Source: an uncultured Acidobacteriia bacterium
GTDB lineage: Bacteria; Acidobacteriota; Terriglobia; Bryobacterales; Bryobacteraceae
Length of the DNA: 64,000 nt
Direction of reading: 5' to 3'
Assembly: GCA_903909435.1 (NCBI GenBank)
Contig: CAIVVT010000045.1
Location: 1-64,000, forward strand
Position 1 is the first letter of the stretch; every line of letters starts with the position of its first letter. The notes beneath the pieces are model-generated. The model did not search any database. It saw only the letters and a list, made by a program, of their open reading frames with translations, and had not been told where the DNA came from. Positions 25,658-34,032 of this stretch are shown piece after piece. The position numbers and the translations under genes are program-made.

Positions 25658-26419
25658 TTGCGAGCGCCTATCAATACGAAAACTCGACTGTTGCGGATAG
25701 CTTTGGTACTTCTCCTAGTGGCGGCCGGACTTGCCAGCGCCTCTGAAGCACCGTCTGAAGCTGCGTCCGGGATCCGCCATGATCGGGACGGCGAAGAGCG
25801 CTATGAGTTGCACCTCAATAAGAGCAGGAATCGCATTTTGCGAGGTGTCACGATGGTCGCCCGATTTGCGGGGAAGCTGACCCAATTCGACAAAATGGCG
25901 CGCGTGGAAGCCCGCCGTCACGTTGGGGCAGACGGTGCGGTGGATTACGACCTCATCTCCAGGGACGGCGACAAGACCATCCAGAAGGAACTGATCAATC
26001 GGTTCATCGGCACGGAGATCGATCCACACCGGCTATCTGGCACCGACATGGCGATTACGCCGGACAACTACAAGTTCAAATTCAAGGGGACCCGGGAAGA
26101 AGCGGGGCGCAGCGTCGATGTTTTCGAACTGCATCCCAAGAAGAAGCGCATCGGTCTCTTCAAGGGCGAAGTGTGGGCGGATACGGAAACCGGCCTAAAC
26201 GTGCATGAAGCAGGCACCTTAGTGAAGAGCCCCTCAGTATTCCTCAAGGATGTTCGGTTTGTTCGCGACTATGAGATCCGGGATGGCTACGCGCTGCCCA
26301 AAAACACGACGATTTACACGAAGACCCGATTCTGGGGAATGGCTGAATTAGACGTGGATTATTCGGATGTTGCCTGGGATGCGACACCCGCCGCATCCCA
26401 GACTCAGAGTCAAAACTGA
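25658..26419 (+). CDS. Secreted protein of unknown function (LolA-like length)
   Basis: The frame is open from 25586. I chose the TTG at 25658 because it puts a signal peptide (TKTRLLRIALVLLLVAAGLASA) at the N terminus; an upstream start would place 24 atypical residues first. The mature protein of about 225 residues is beta-rich, with repeated strands such as RILRGVTMVARFAGKLTQF, ITPDNYKFKFKGT and GLFKGEVWADTETGLNVHEAG. This pattern recalls outer-membrane lipoprotein-sorting (LolA/LolB-like) folds, but I cannot confirm the family. It stands alone, divergent from the thioesterase. Confidence 0.6.
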   Translation: MRAPINTKTRLLRIALVLLLVAAGLASASEAPSEAASGIRHDRDGEERYELHLNKSRNRILRGVTMVARFAGKLTQFDKMARVEARRHVGADGAVDYDLISRDGDKTIQKELINRFIGTEIDPHRLSGTDMAITPDNYKFKFKGTREEAGRSVDVFELHPKKKRIGLFKGEVWADTETGLNVHEAGTLVKSPSVFLKDVRFVRDYEIRDGYALPKNTTIYTKTRFWGMAELDVDYSDVAWDATPAASQTQSQN

Positions 26420-26439
26420 ACTAACTGAAAAGACCCCTG

Positions 26440-26775
26440 TTACCAGCGCGGTTCGCGTTTACGGAACCCGCCCCCACCGCCTGCGCCGCCACCACCTCCA
26501 CGGTTAAAACCGCCGCCGCCACCGCGCTCTTCACGCGGCCTGGCTTCGTTCACGTTGAGCTTACGCCCCCCGAAATCGGCGCCGTTTAGCGCAGCGATCG
26601 CCCTGTTAGCCTCGTCATCGTTCGGCATCTCGACGAAGGAAAAACCGCGCGATTTGCCGGTTTCACGATCCGTGATGATGCTCACCCGATCCACTGTCCC
26701 ATACCCCTCGAAGATGCTCCGGACAGCATCTTCTGTCGAGGTGAAGCTCAGATTACCCACAAAAATATTCTTCAA
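26440..26775 (-). CDS. Glycine-rich RRM RNA-binding protein
   Basis: A 111-residue protein with RNP2 (IFVGNL) at residues 4-9, RNP1 (RGFSFVEM) about 40 residues later, and a Gly/Arg-rich tail typical of bacterial cold-inducible RNA-binding proteins. The start is TTG at 26775: it places the RRM at the very N terminus and has an AGGAG sequence 7 bases upstream, while the longer frame from 26880 has no family sequence before it. It converges with the 25658 gene and is divergent from the lactonase gene. Confidence 0.9.
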   Translation of the reverse strand: MKNIFVGNLSFTSTEDAVRSIFEGYGTVDRVSIITDRETGKSRGFSFVEMPNDDEANRAIAALNGADFGGRKLNVNEARPREERGGGGGFNRGGGGGAGGGGGFRKREPRW

Positions 26776-27002
26776 GCAGACACTCCTGACTGTACTTGAC
26801 ACCGGGCTTGCCAGGCTGGAGGGGCGGACGCGGAAAAAACGGACGCGGGCCTGATAACTCTCACCTAACTGAGCGGGCAATTCAAATACTCAGACAGAAT
26901 ACCAGACGCCTTCCAGCTTGGGAAGTCCTCGATTCATGTGTTTGCGGTTATCTTCGGCAAATATTCGTGCTTGCAGTTGCACCTCTATCGGTAAGCAGTA
27001 GA

Positions 27003-28025
27003 ATGCAGAACATGTCCAGATTAATCATTGCGTTTGCCGTCCTGGCGTTGGCCGCTGCGGCCAAGCCGCCCCACTCGTATCCCGCCTTGGGCCGCGTCGT
27101 CCGCGAGGACCCGCGTCTCGACGCTGTATTGGCGAATGACGCCCGTTTGGAGGTGGTCGCTTCCGGCTTCGCATGGGCGGAAGGGCCGGTCTGGGACGGG
27201 AATTCCGGCGGGCTGTTTTTCTCCGATATCCCGCGCAATTCGATCTTCCATTGGAGCATGGAGAGCGGCGCGGAGTTGTGGATGAAGCCGTCCGGCTTCA
27301 CGGGCATTGGCGAGTACAGCCCCGAGCCGGGCAGCAATGGTTTACTGCTGGATGCCAAAGGACGATTGATTTTGATGGAGCACGGCGACAGGCGTGTGGC
27401 GCTGTGGGAAGCCGGCCGAGGCAAAGTCACCCTGGTCGACAACTTCGAGGGCAAGCGGCTGAATAGCCCGAACGACGGCGCGCTCAAGTCCAACGGCGAT
27501 CTTTACTTCACCGATCCGCCTTACGGCCTGCCGAAGAAGGCCGACGATCCATCTCGCGAGTTGGACTTCTGCGGTGTCTACCGCTATAGCCACGGCAAGT
27601 TGACATTGCTCACCAAGGACCTTTCCCGGCCCAACGGCATTGCCTTCTCGCCAGACGAAAAGACGCTCTATGTCGCCAATTCCGACCCGGAACACGCAGT
27701 CTGGATGTCCTACCCGGTCAAGGCAGACGGGACGCTTGGTGCTGGCCGCGTGTTTGTGGACGTGACGGCGATGGTGGCTCAGTTCCCAGGACTGCCGGAC
27801 GGGATGAAAGTCGACCGTGACGGCAATCTGTGGGCGGCAGGGCCGGGTGGCATCCACATCATTGCTCCCGACGGGACACGCCTGGGGAGAATCGAGACTG
27901 GAGAGGCGACTTCGAACTGCGCGTGGGGCGACGACGGCTCGACCCTGTACGTCACCGCGGACATGTATCTGTGCCGGATTCGGACCAAGACCCACGGCGC
28001 GGCGGCACACGCCGACTTGCGGTAG
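27003..28025 (+). CDS. SMP-30/gluconolactonase-family protein, secreted
   Basis: A 340-residue protein from ATG at 27003 or 27012, with a signal peptide (LIIAFAVLALAAAAK). It is a six-bladed propeller. Family marks are GFAWAEGPVWDG (metal-binding Glu), RLNSPNDGALKSNGDLYFTDPPYGLP (Asn and Asp ligands), SRPNGIAFSPDEKTLYVANS and PDGMKVDRDGNLWAAGPGGIHI. These enzymes hydrolyse sugar lactones such as gluconolactone with a divalent metal. The signal peptide suggests action in the periplasm. It is a single gene, divergent from the RRM gene. Confidence 0.92.
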   Translation: MQNMSRLIIAFAVLALAAAAKPPHSYPALGRVVREDPRLDAVLANDARLEVVASGFAWAEGPVWDGNSGGLFFSDIPRNSIFHWSMESGAELWMKPSGFTGIGEYSPEPGSNGLLLDAKGRLILMEHGDRRVALWEAGRGKVTLVDNFEGKRLNSPNDGALKSNGDLYFTDPPYGLPKKADDPSRELDFCGVYRYSHGKLTLLTKDLSRPNGIAFSPDEKTLYVANSDPEHAVWMSYPVKADGTLGAGRVFVDVTAMVAQFPGLPDGMKVDRDGNLWAAGPGGIHIIAPDGTRLGRIETGEATSNCAWGDDGSTLYVTADMYLCRIRTKTHGAAAHADLR

Positions 28026-28124
28026 TGAGCGCGCCGCCTCATCCATGGTTAATGTTCTCGGCCAACTAAGCTATACTTTCTTGTCTGCTTAGTCCTGCGT
28101 CATTACTGGTATCGGAAGCGCTAC

Positions 28125-30200
28125 ATGAGGCTGAAATCGGCACCTCTCACCCGCGAAGCGCCGGACATCGTCTGGCGCTCTGCCCCGAGCGAGCTTAGCG
28201 CGAATGCTGCAAAGCTCGCTCGGCTCCCCGCTGGATTACGCAATTTTGCCAGTATCCCGCTTTTCTCCCAAGAGGAGCGGGATACTGGCTCGCCCAGGGC
28301 ACAGCGGCATCCGGCACTCCAGTTCAAACTAGCTATTGGATCCGCGCATCATCCGCTTGAAGCGGAAGCCGACCGTGTTGCCGACGAGGTTGTGAAACCG
28401 GGCGCTGCAGCAGCCGAGGATCTCCCGGTGCGGACGAGCCGGGTGAGCGCCGCCGTGGACTTGCAGACCACAGCCTCACAGCGGGTTGAAGCGGAGTTGA
28501 GCGTGGCGGGGCAGCCGCTGGAGTCTTCCACGCGCAGCCACATGGAGCGTCGTTTTGGGCACAACTTCGAACGTGTTCGGATCCACGACGGCGCTAGCGC
28601 CGCTGAATCTGCTCGAACCGTCGGCGCGCGGGCATTCACCTCCGGATCGGACATCGTCTTCGGCCAGGGTTACTATCGGCCAGGGACGGCGGCAGGTCGT
28701 CATCTACTGGCGCACGAGTTGACTCATGTCGTGCAGCAGGGTGGGTCTCTCCTGCCCCGTTCCGCTCTCTCAATGCTTCAGCGCAACGCCGTTCCGGTTT
28801 CAGAACTGTGGCGAAGGCGTGATCAAATTGACGTGCAATTGCAGAACCCCAAACTCGTTCCGGCGGAACGGACGCGGCTTCTGGAAGAGCGGCTGAGTCT
28901 TACCAAACTGATTGGCGACGAAGTTGTCGAGCCCGAGGATTACTCCGATTCAGGCCGTCCACTTGGCCAGCCCAATCCGAGTTCAGGGATTCCGGGTAAA
29001 GATCCAAACCTGCCCGCCGCACCGCTGCCGGATCCCCCGGGCGCCAAAGCGAAGCCGCTGAAACCTAAGGGCGCCGGCAGCCAGGTGAAGTCCGCAAAGG
29101 CGCTAGGCACAGCCACATCGAAAACTCCGTCCCTTCCACCGCCATCCACGCCATACCGCAACGAAAACCCACGCGCTACCAAAGCCGAAATTAGAGCCGG
29201 GCAGCGGCTGAACGAACTGGCTATTGCGGGCAAATTGGGGGACGTCAGTGCGGTCGTAGGACGGCCTGAAGTGCCTCCCAATACGGCCGACTATGCCTTT
29301 TTTCTCCGCGATGGCACCGAGATCAAGGCGGATCTCTACAGCCCCACGAGCAAGGACAACAAAGCCGAAGATATCGCCTTGCATGTGACCGCAAAGTCCG
29401 GTCAGGCGGACGTTGTTGTCGTCGAGTTGAATGGCTTGACCGGACGGCAAGCGCTTGAAAAGGGGCACCAGATAGCCGATGCACTGATTGCCAGCGCCAA
29501 TACGAACATCAAACGCATCATCATTTTGTCCGACGAGCGAATGGTGCTGAATCGCTCGCTGGATGTGAAAGGCACAGCGATCCTCAGAGTTCGAGAACGG
29601 GTGGAAAAGCGCATGGAGGATCGAAATGAGCCGCGCGAAGTTCCGCCTACCGACCCCCGCGAAGTCAGAACTGAAGCGCAAAGGGGTGGCCCGGATGCTA
29701 ATATTCCGGCCGCCGCGCGCACGGAGGCAGTGTCCGAGGCTCTCGGTAGGCAGACTGCCACGGCAGGCGCTATCGAGGGTGCCGCTCAGATGATTCTCTC
29801 CGCCCAGTTCGGATCAATTCAGGATAAGGAGATTCGGAAGATCTATGTCCGGCTTGGGGAACTCTCGGACCGGATAGAGGAACTCCGGCGATCCGGATTC
29901 TCCGTGAACGTCATGGGCAAGGCGGAGGTGCCCGATACCCTCGACGTCGCCGGAGGCGCCACCGGCACACGCGATATAAGCCAGATCGTGTATTTCAATG
30001 ACCTCTGGCTGGTGCCGCACCGTCCGATATCGCCCAATGCCGTCCCGAATCCAACATCTTCAATGAGCGGGGATCCAACCGCGCCCCGCGGTGGCGACAG
30101 CACAGCGGAACGAGCCCTCGAGGCTTCGCCGCACCCGTATCACCATTTCTGGGATGCTCTGTTTATGACCTTCGATCCCTACCCGCAAACTCGGAAGTGA
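28125..30200 (+). CDS. eCIS-core (DUF4157) protein with a CdiA-C-like nuclease segment
   Basis: A 691-residue protein without a signal peptide. The DUF4157/eCIS-core domain spans about residues 75-210: HHPLEAEADRVADEVV, LESSTRSHMERRFGHNFERVRIHD, ARAFTSGSDIVFGQG and the metalloprotease-like HELTHVVQQ (197-201 for HELTH). A Pro/Lys-rich linker (about 290-345) leads to a segment at about 350-475 (RAGQRLNELAIAG, TADYAFF, IKADLYSPTSK, SGQADVVVVELN). That segment resembles the CdiA C-terminal tRNA-nuclease domain, with acidic residues and a Lys as candidate active-site residues. The last 200 residues are unassigned. DUF4157 proteins are often cargo or toxins of extracellular contractile systems; no eCIS structural gene or obvious immunity gene is nearby. 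Confidence 0.75.
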   Translation: MRLKSAPLTREAPDIVWRSAPSELSANAAKLARLPAGLRNFASIPLFSQEERDTGSPRAQRHPALQFKLAIGSAHHPLEAEADRVADEVVKPGAAAAEDLPVRTSRVSAAVDLQTTASQRVEAELSVAGQPLESSTRSHMERRFGHNFERVRIHDGASAAESARTVGARAFTSGSDIVFGQGYYRPGTAAGRHLLAHELTHVVQQGGSLLPRSALSMLQRNAVPVSELWRRRDQIDVQLQNPKLVPAERTRLLEERLSLTKLIGDEVVEPEDYSDSGRPLGQPNPSSGIPGKDPNLPAAPLPDPPGAKAKPLKPKGAGSQVKSAKALGTATSKTPSLPPPSTPYRNENPRATKAEIRAGQRLNELAIAGKLGDVSAVVGRPEVPPNTADYAFFLRDGTEIKADLYSPTSKDNKAEDIALHVTAKSGQADVVVVELNGLTGRQALEKGHQIADALIASANTNIKRIIILSDERMVLNRSLDVKGTAILRVRERVEKRMEDRNEPREVPPTDPREVRTEAQRGGPDANIPAAARTEAVSEALGRQTATAGAIEGAAQMILSAQFGSIQDKEIRKIYVRLGELSDRIEELRRSGFSVNVMGKAEVPDTLDVAGGATGTRDISQIVYFNDLWLVPHRPISPNAVPNPTSSMSGDPTAPRGGDSTAERALEASPHPYHHFWDALFMTFDPYPQTRK

Positions 30201-30221
30201 TGAGACCGGAAATAGCTGCTA

Positions 30222-30455
30222 TCATGCTCCCCGTTCCTCTATCTGGTTTGGCTTGCTCGACTCCTGCTCGGCAGGCTTAAGCGGCGACTCCTCGAATCCG
30301 CGGCAAACAAGGACCGGCAGTCTTGGGTACTTAGCAAAGCCGGGATCTAGCAGGCCCCTGAGGCACATCCAGAACGTGCTTCCTCGATCGTTCACAATGG
30401 TCTGGGTGTGCACGCATCCTACACAAAGCCCGGGCGCCGTTACGCGCGGAGTCAT
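30222..30455 (-). CDS. Small Cys-rich protein, conserved family of unknown function
   Basis: A 77-residue protein with CVGC near residue 12, then His, and two further Cys in FWMCLRGLL and LPVLVCRGFEE. The pattern CxxCxH...RGSxFxxC...DPxFxKYPxLPVxxC is one I know from small hypothetical proteins of many bacteria. It likely binds zinc through the four Cys or three Cys and His. It is downstream of the eCIS-core gene on the opposite strand and is not obviously part of an operon. Confidence 0.7.
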   Translation of the reverse strand: MTPRVTAPGLCVGCVHTQTIVNDRGSTFWMCLRGLLDPGFAKYPRLPVLVCRGFEESPLKPAEQESSKPNQIEERGA

Positions 30456-30486
30456 GTTTCAGGGTAACCGGTCATACCCCGCCTGG

Positions 30487-30526
30487 AAAATCAAACAGGC
30501 CCACCGGCACATGCCGACGGGCCTGT
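30487..30526 (-). terminator. Terminator of the acyl-CoA ligase gene (minus strand)
   Basis: A 15-bp stem including two G-T pairs (ACAGGCCCGTCGGCA / TGCCGGTGGGCCTGT) and, on the minus strand, a T-rich tail (TTGATTTT). It is 26 bases beyond the stop of the ligase gene. Confidence 0.75.
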
Positions 30527-30551
30527 CCTACACGAACAACGCCTCTCTGGT

Positions 30552-33287
30552 TTAGAGCGTCAGTCGCGCGATGACGACGTTGTCGCCAAGTTCCCGCTTC
30601 AGTTTGAATCCGAGTTTCTCGGAGATCTTCTGCATCGCGTTGTTGTCGGAGAGGATGTCAGCCACGATCACCTTCACTCCCTCGAGTCTTCCGATTTGGA
30701 TCAAGCGTCGCAGGAACTCCGTCCCCATGCCCTGCTTCTGGTAATCGTCGCTGATAACGATGGCGAACTCTGCCTCGTCTCCACCGATCCCCTGCAGGCG
30801 GCCGACGCCAATAATCTCGCGCTCGCCGGTCTGCGGATCTTTTCGCTCAGCAACCAGAGCCATCTGCCGGGAGTAGTCGATGAAACAGATCTTCGTGAGC
30901 CGCTCGTGTGCGGTGCGCTGGCTCAGATTGAGCATCTGCAGGTAGCGCGAATAGACTGTTCGCTCGGAAAGCGTCTCGTGGAACTTAACCAGCGCCGGCT
31001 CGTCTTCGGGGCGGATCGGCCTGATATCGAGCATCTCGCCGTTCTTCAGCGTCCAGAGTGATTCGTACTGGGCCGGATACGGCCGGATGGCCGGTTTCGG
31101 CAGCGTTTTTGGATCGCTGTCCGGGTCGTGCAGGACCACCCGGGCGTCCAGCGCCAGCAATCGCTCGGGAGATGCGAGCAAGGGGTTGATGTCGATCTCT
31201 TTGATCCACGGCTGCTCGACCACAAGCTGGCTGAACCGCACCAGCAGCTGCTCCAAACCAGGCAGGTCCACCGGCTTGCGGCCGCGAACGCCCTTCAAGG
31301 CCGTGTAGATGCGCGTCTTTTCCATCATCCGGCGCGCCAGCGTCGTGGTTAACGGGGGCAGCGCGAGCGCACGGTCTTTGAATACCTCTACCAATTGGCC
31401 GCCCATGCCGAACAGCAAAACCGGCCCGAACTGCGGGTCGATGGATGATCCTAAAATCACTTCGTAGCCTTCAAGCTTCGCGAACGGCTGGACGTTCGCC
31501 CCCCCGAAATGCTCGGCGCCCACTTTGGCCGCGACCGAATCGCGGATCTGGCGGAAGGCGTCGCGCACTGCGTCGGCAGTCTTGAGGTTCAGGATGACCC
31601 CGCCAACATCCGTCTTATGCGTGATGGTCTCCGAGTGGAGCTTCAGCACCACTGGGTAGCCCATGGAATCCGCAGCGGCCACGGCGTCGTCTTCCGAAGT
31701 CGCAATCACCGACGGCAGAGTGGGAATCCCGTAGGCCGCGAGCACTTTCTTCGATTCGAACTCGGTCAGAATCGTGCGCTTCTCGCTCCGCACCTGCTCG
31801 ATAATCTCGACGGCTTTGACCCGGTCCATGCCTGCGTCGCCGGCGGCGTTGCGGGGCGTTTCGTATAGAATCTTCAGGTTTTTCGCATACTGCCACATGT
31901 AGTTGAACATGCGTGCCGCAGTGTCGGGGTAGGAGAACGTCGGGATACCGGCGGCATTCAGGATGTGCTCGCCCGCCGCGACGTCCACGCCGCCCATCCA
32001 GCTTGCCAGGATTGGTTTGTCTCCCAGCTTGGCGTAGGGCTTCAGGAATTCGGCCGTCTGCGTGGCGTCGGTCATCGCCTGCGGCGTGAGGATCACCAGC
32101 ATCCCGTCGCTGTTGGGGTCCTTGGCGGCGATCTCCAGCGATTTGGCATAACGCGCCGGCTCGGCGTCACCCAGGATGTCGAGCGGATTGCCGTGGCTCC
32201 AGGCTCCCGGCAGGATGGCGCTCAACTCATCGATGGTCTTCTGCGAAATCTCCGCGAGTTCGCCATTTCCCAGTAGCAGCGAGTCGGCCGCTAGTACTCC
32301 CGGTCCACCCGCGTTGGTAAGAATCGCCAACCTCGGGCCCTTCGGCCGAGGCTGTTTGGCCAGAACTTCTGCCATATAGAACAGATCCGACATGATGTTG
32401 ACGCGCAGTACGCCGCAGCGCTCGAACGCGGCGTCCAGCACGTCGTCGGAACCCGTCAGCGAGCCGGTGTGCGACGCCGCGGCCTTGCTGCCTGCCGCAG
32501 TCCGTCCCGCTTTAATCACGATAATCGGCTTGGTAAGAGCCACCTCGCGCGCGGCGGAAAGGAAGGAATGCGCGTCGCCCACGCTCTCCATGTAGATCAG
32601 AATGCTGCGCGTTTTCGGGTCGTTGCCCAGGTAGGTGATCAGGTCGCCCCACCCGACGTCGGCCATGGAACCGAGGGAAATGAAGGCGCTGAAGCCGACC
32701 ATTTCGCGCAAGCTCCAGTCGAGAACCGCCGTGCACAACGCTCCGCTTTGGCTCAGGAATCCGACGCTGCCGCTGCGCGCCATGCCCGAGGCGAAAGTCG
32801 CGTTGATGCCCGTGGGAGGAACCATCACTCCTAGGCAGTTAGGACCGATGATACGGATACCCGCCTTCTTCGCTTCTACCAGCAGTTCCTTCTCAAGCTG
32901 CTTGCCTTCCTCGCCCGCTTCCTTGAACCCAGCCGAGATGACCACGGCGGCTTTGATGCCAATCTCCCCGCAATCGCGGATCAGTCCAGGTATCGACTTC
33001 GGCGGAGTGCATATCACGGCCAGATCCACCTCGGCCGGAATATCCTTGACCGTGGGGTATGCCTTGATGCCCAGAACGCTCGGGCGCTTGGGATTGACGG
33101 GGAAGACCGCTCCGCCAAACGGAGAGCTGATCAGATTCCACAGCGTGGTTCGGCCCACGCTGCCTGGGTTTTCCGTAGCACCAATAATGGCGACGTTGCG
33201 GGGGGTAAAGAAGGGGTCTAAGGGATTTGAGCCCTGCTTAAGAATGTCGTGCGCCGACTCGGGCTTCAGAGCGAACAGCGGTTTCAT
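30552..33287 (-). CDS. ADP-forming acetate/acyl-CoA ligase fused to a GNAT acetyltransferase
   Basis: A 911-residue fusion. Residues about 25-150 form a CoA-binding domain ([18 protein letters not shown]). Next are ligase-CoA domains with the phospho-His segment [25 protein letters not shown], then an ATP-grasp region ([25 protein letters not shown]). From about 745 a GNAT domain follows ([25 protein letters not shown]). This is the Pat/YfiQ-type architecture of bacterial protein acetyltransferases. Because the His and ATP-grasp motifs look intact, it may be an active acyl-CoA synthetase (ADP-forming) with a regulatory GNAT domain. It stands alone and has its own terminator. Confidence 0.9.
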   Translation of the reverse strand: MKPLFALKPESAHDILKQGSNPLDPFFTPRNVAIIGATENPGSVGRTTLWNLISSPFGGAVFPVNPKRPSVLGIKAYPTVKDIPAEVDLAVICTPPKSIPGLIRDCGEIGIKAAVVISAGFKEAGEEGKQLEKELLVEAKKAGIRIIGPNCLGVMVPPTGINATFASGMARSGSVGFLSQSGALCTAVLDWSLREMVGFSAFISLGSMADVGWGDLITYLGNDPKTRSILIYMESVGDAHSFLSAAREVALTKPIIVIKAGRTAAGSKAAASHTGSLTGSDDVLDAAFERCGVLRVNIMSDLFYMAEVLAKQPRPKGPRLAILTNAGGPGVLAADSLLLGNGELAEISQKTIDELSAILPGAWSHGNPLDILGDAEPARYAKSLEIAAKDPNSDGMLVILTPQAMTDATQTAEFLKPYAKLGDKPILASWMGGVDVAAGEHILNAAGIPTFSYPDTAARMFNYMWQYAKNLKILYETPRNAAGDAGMDRVKAVEIIEQVRSEKRTILTEFESKKVLAAYGIPTLPSVIATSEDDAVAAADSMGYPVVLKLHSETITHKTDVGGVILNLKTADAVRDAFRQIRDSVAAKVGAEHFGGANVQPFAKLEGYEVILGSSIDPQFGPVLLFGMGGQLVEVFKDRALALPPLTTTLARRMMEKTRIYTALKGVRGRKPVDLPGLEQLLVRFSQLVVEQPWIKEIDINPLLASPERLLALDARVVLHDPDSDPKTLPKPAIRPYPAQYESLWTLKNGEMLDIRPIRPEDEPALVKFHETLSERTVYSRYLQMLNLSQRTAHERLTKICFIDYSRQMALVAERKDPQTGEREIIGVGRLQGIGGDEAEFAIVISDDYQKQGMGTEFLRRLIQIGRLEGVKVIVADILSDNNAMQKISEKLGFKLKRELGDNVVIARLTL

Positions 33288-33555
33288 GGAACGGTTTACC
33301 TCGCGGGAGTATTAGAGAATAAACTCCGAATACGACCATTATCGCCTGTTATGCTTCCCGCGGAGGTCCGGAATTGGAGTCCTGCCAATCTTGCATGGCG
33401 CAATGCATGGCTCCAGTCGGTCCGGATTCGGCCCTGCGGCCCTCTCTCGTGAAGGAGTTCGCGCCTGCTCAAGCACTTAGAATCGAATCCAGAACTGCGG
33501 TTGGTGCGGAGCTCAAAAAGGCGGCGAGCGCCCGCACGATCGGCGAAGGTGCCCT
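33288..33555. other. Intergenic stretch without a recognised feature
   Basis: Only short frames without family sequence were seen, and no strong promoter, palindrome or T-run was evident. It should contain the promoter of the ligase gene and the end of the STAS transcript. Confidence 0.4.
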
Positions 33556-33897
33556 TTAGAAGCCCCGCAGTCCATCCTCCAGCGTGCCGTAGACCTCGAA
33601 CACGGTAATCAATCGCGTGACTTCCAGAACGTCGCGCACCTTCTGTGGAACGTTGCAGAGCCGCACGCCGGCGCCAACTTCAGAAGCGTTGGTGAACAGA
33701 CCCACCAACTCGCCAATCCCGGTGGAATCTACGTACTTTACGCCGTGCAGGTCGAGCAGAATCTTCATTGCCCCGCCGCGCAGCGTTTCCCGCAGTACGT
33801 CCCTGAAGCGGTTGGCTGTCTCGCCAATCTGGATTGGTCCCGCACAGGCGATCACCGCGACGTCGCCCTCGGTTCTGGTCTCAATTTCCAAAGACAT
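33556..33897 (-). CDS. STAS-domain anti-sigma-factor antagonist
   Basis: A 113-residue protein from the ATG at 33897, where a SpoIIAA-like fold begins (MSLEIETRTEGDVAVIACAG). The conserved phosphorylation segment is YVDSTGIGEL, with Ser58 as the phospho-acceptor. Its partner would be an anti-sigma kinase of the RsbW/SpoIIAB type, none of which is adjacent. It lies 135 bases downstream of the DUF3352-like gene on the same strand. Whether it belongs to the four-gene operon upstream is unclear, as no terminator was seen between them. Confidence 0.92.
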   Translation of the reverse strand: MSLEIETRTEGDVAVIACAGPIQIGETANRFRDVLRETLRGGAMKILLDLHGVKYVDSTGIGELVGLFTNASEVGAGVRLCNVPQKVRDVLEVTRLITVFEVYGTLEDGLRGF

Positions 33898-34032
33898 GCC
33901 AAGCCCTCTCTCCGCGCAAGTGGCCACGAACCCTCATCCTACCTGAGCGGCAGGCAGGTTTGAATGGTCCGTGGCGTGGACGGCCGCGCTCCGCCGATCT
34001 CCATTCAGGAAGTGCCGCCGGCAAAGACCGGT

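Noticed and set aside
28125-30455. A complete eCIS or phage-tail locus around the DUF4157 gene
   Set aside because: No sheath, tube, baseplate, spike or AAA ATPase genes are in the flanking 10 kb; only the single core-domain protein is present.
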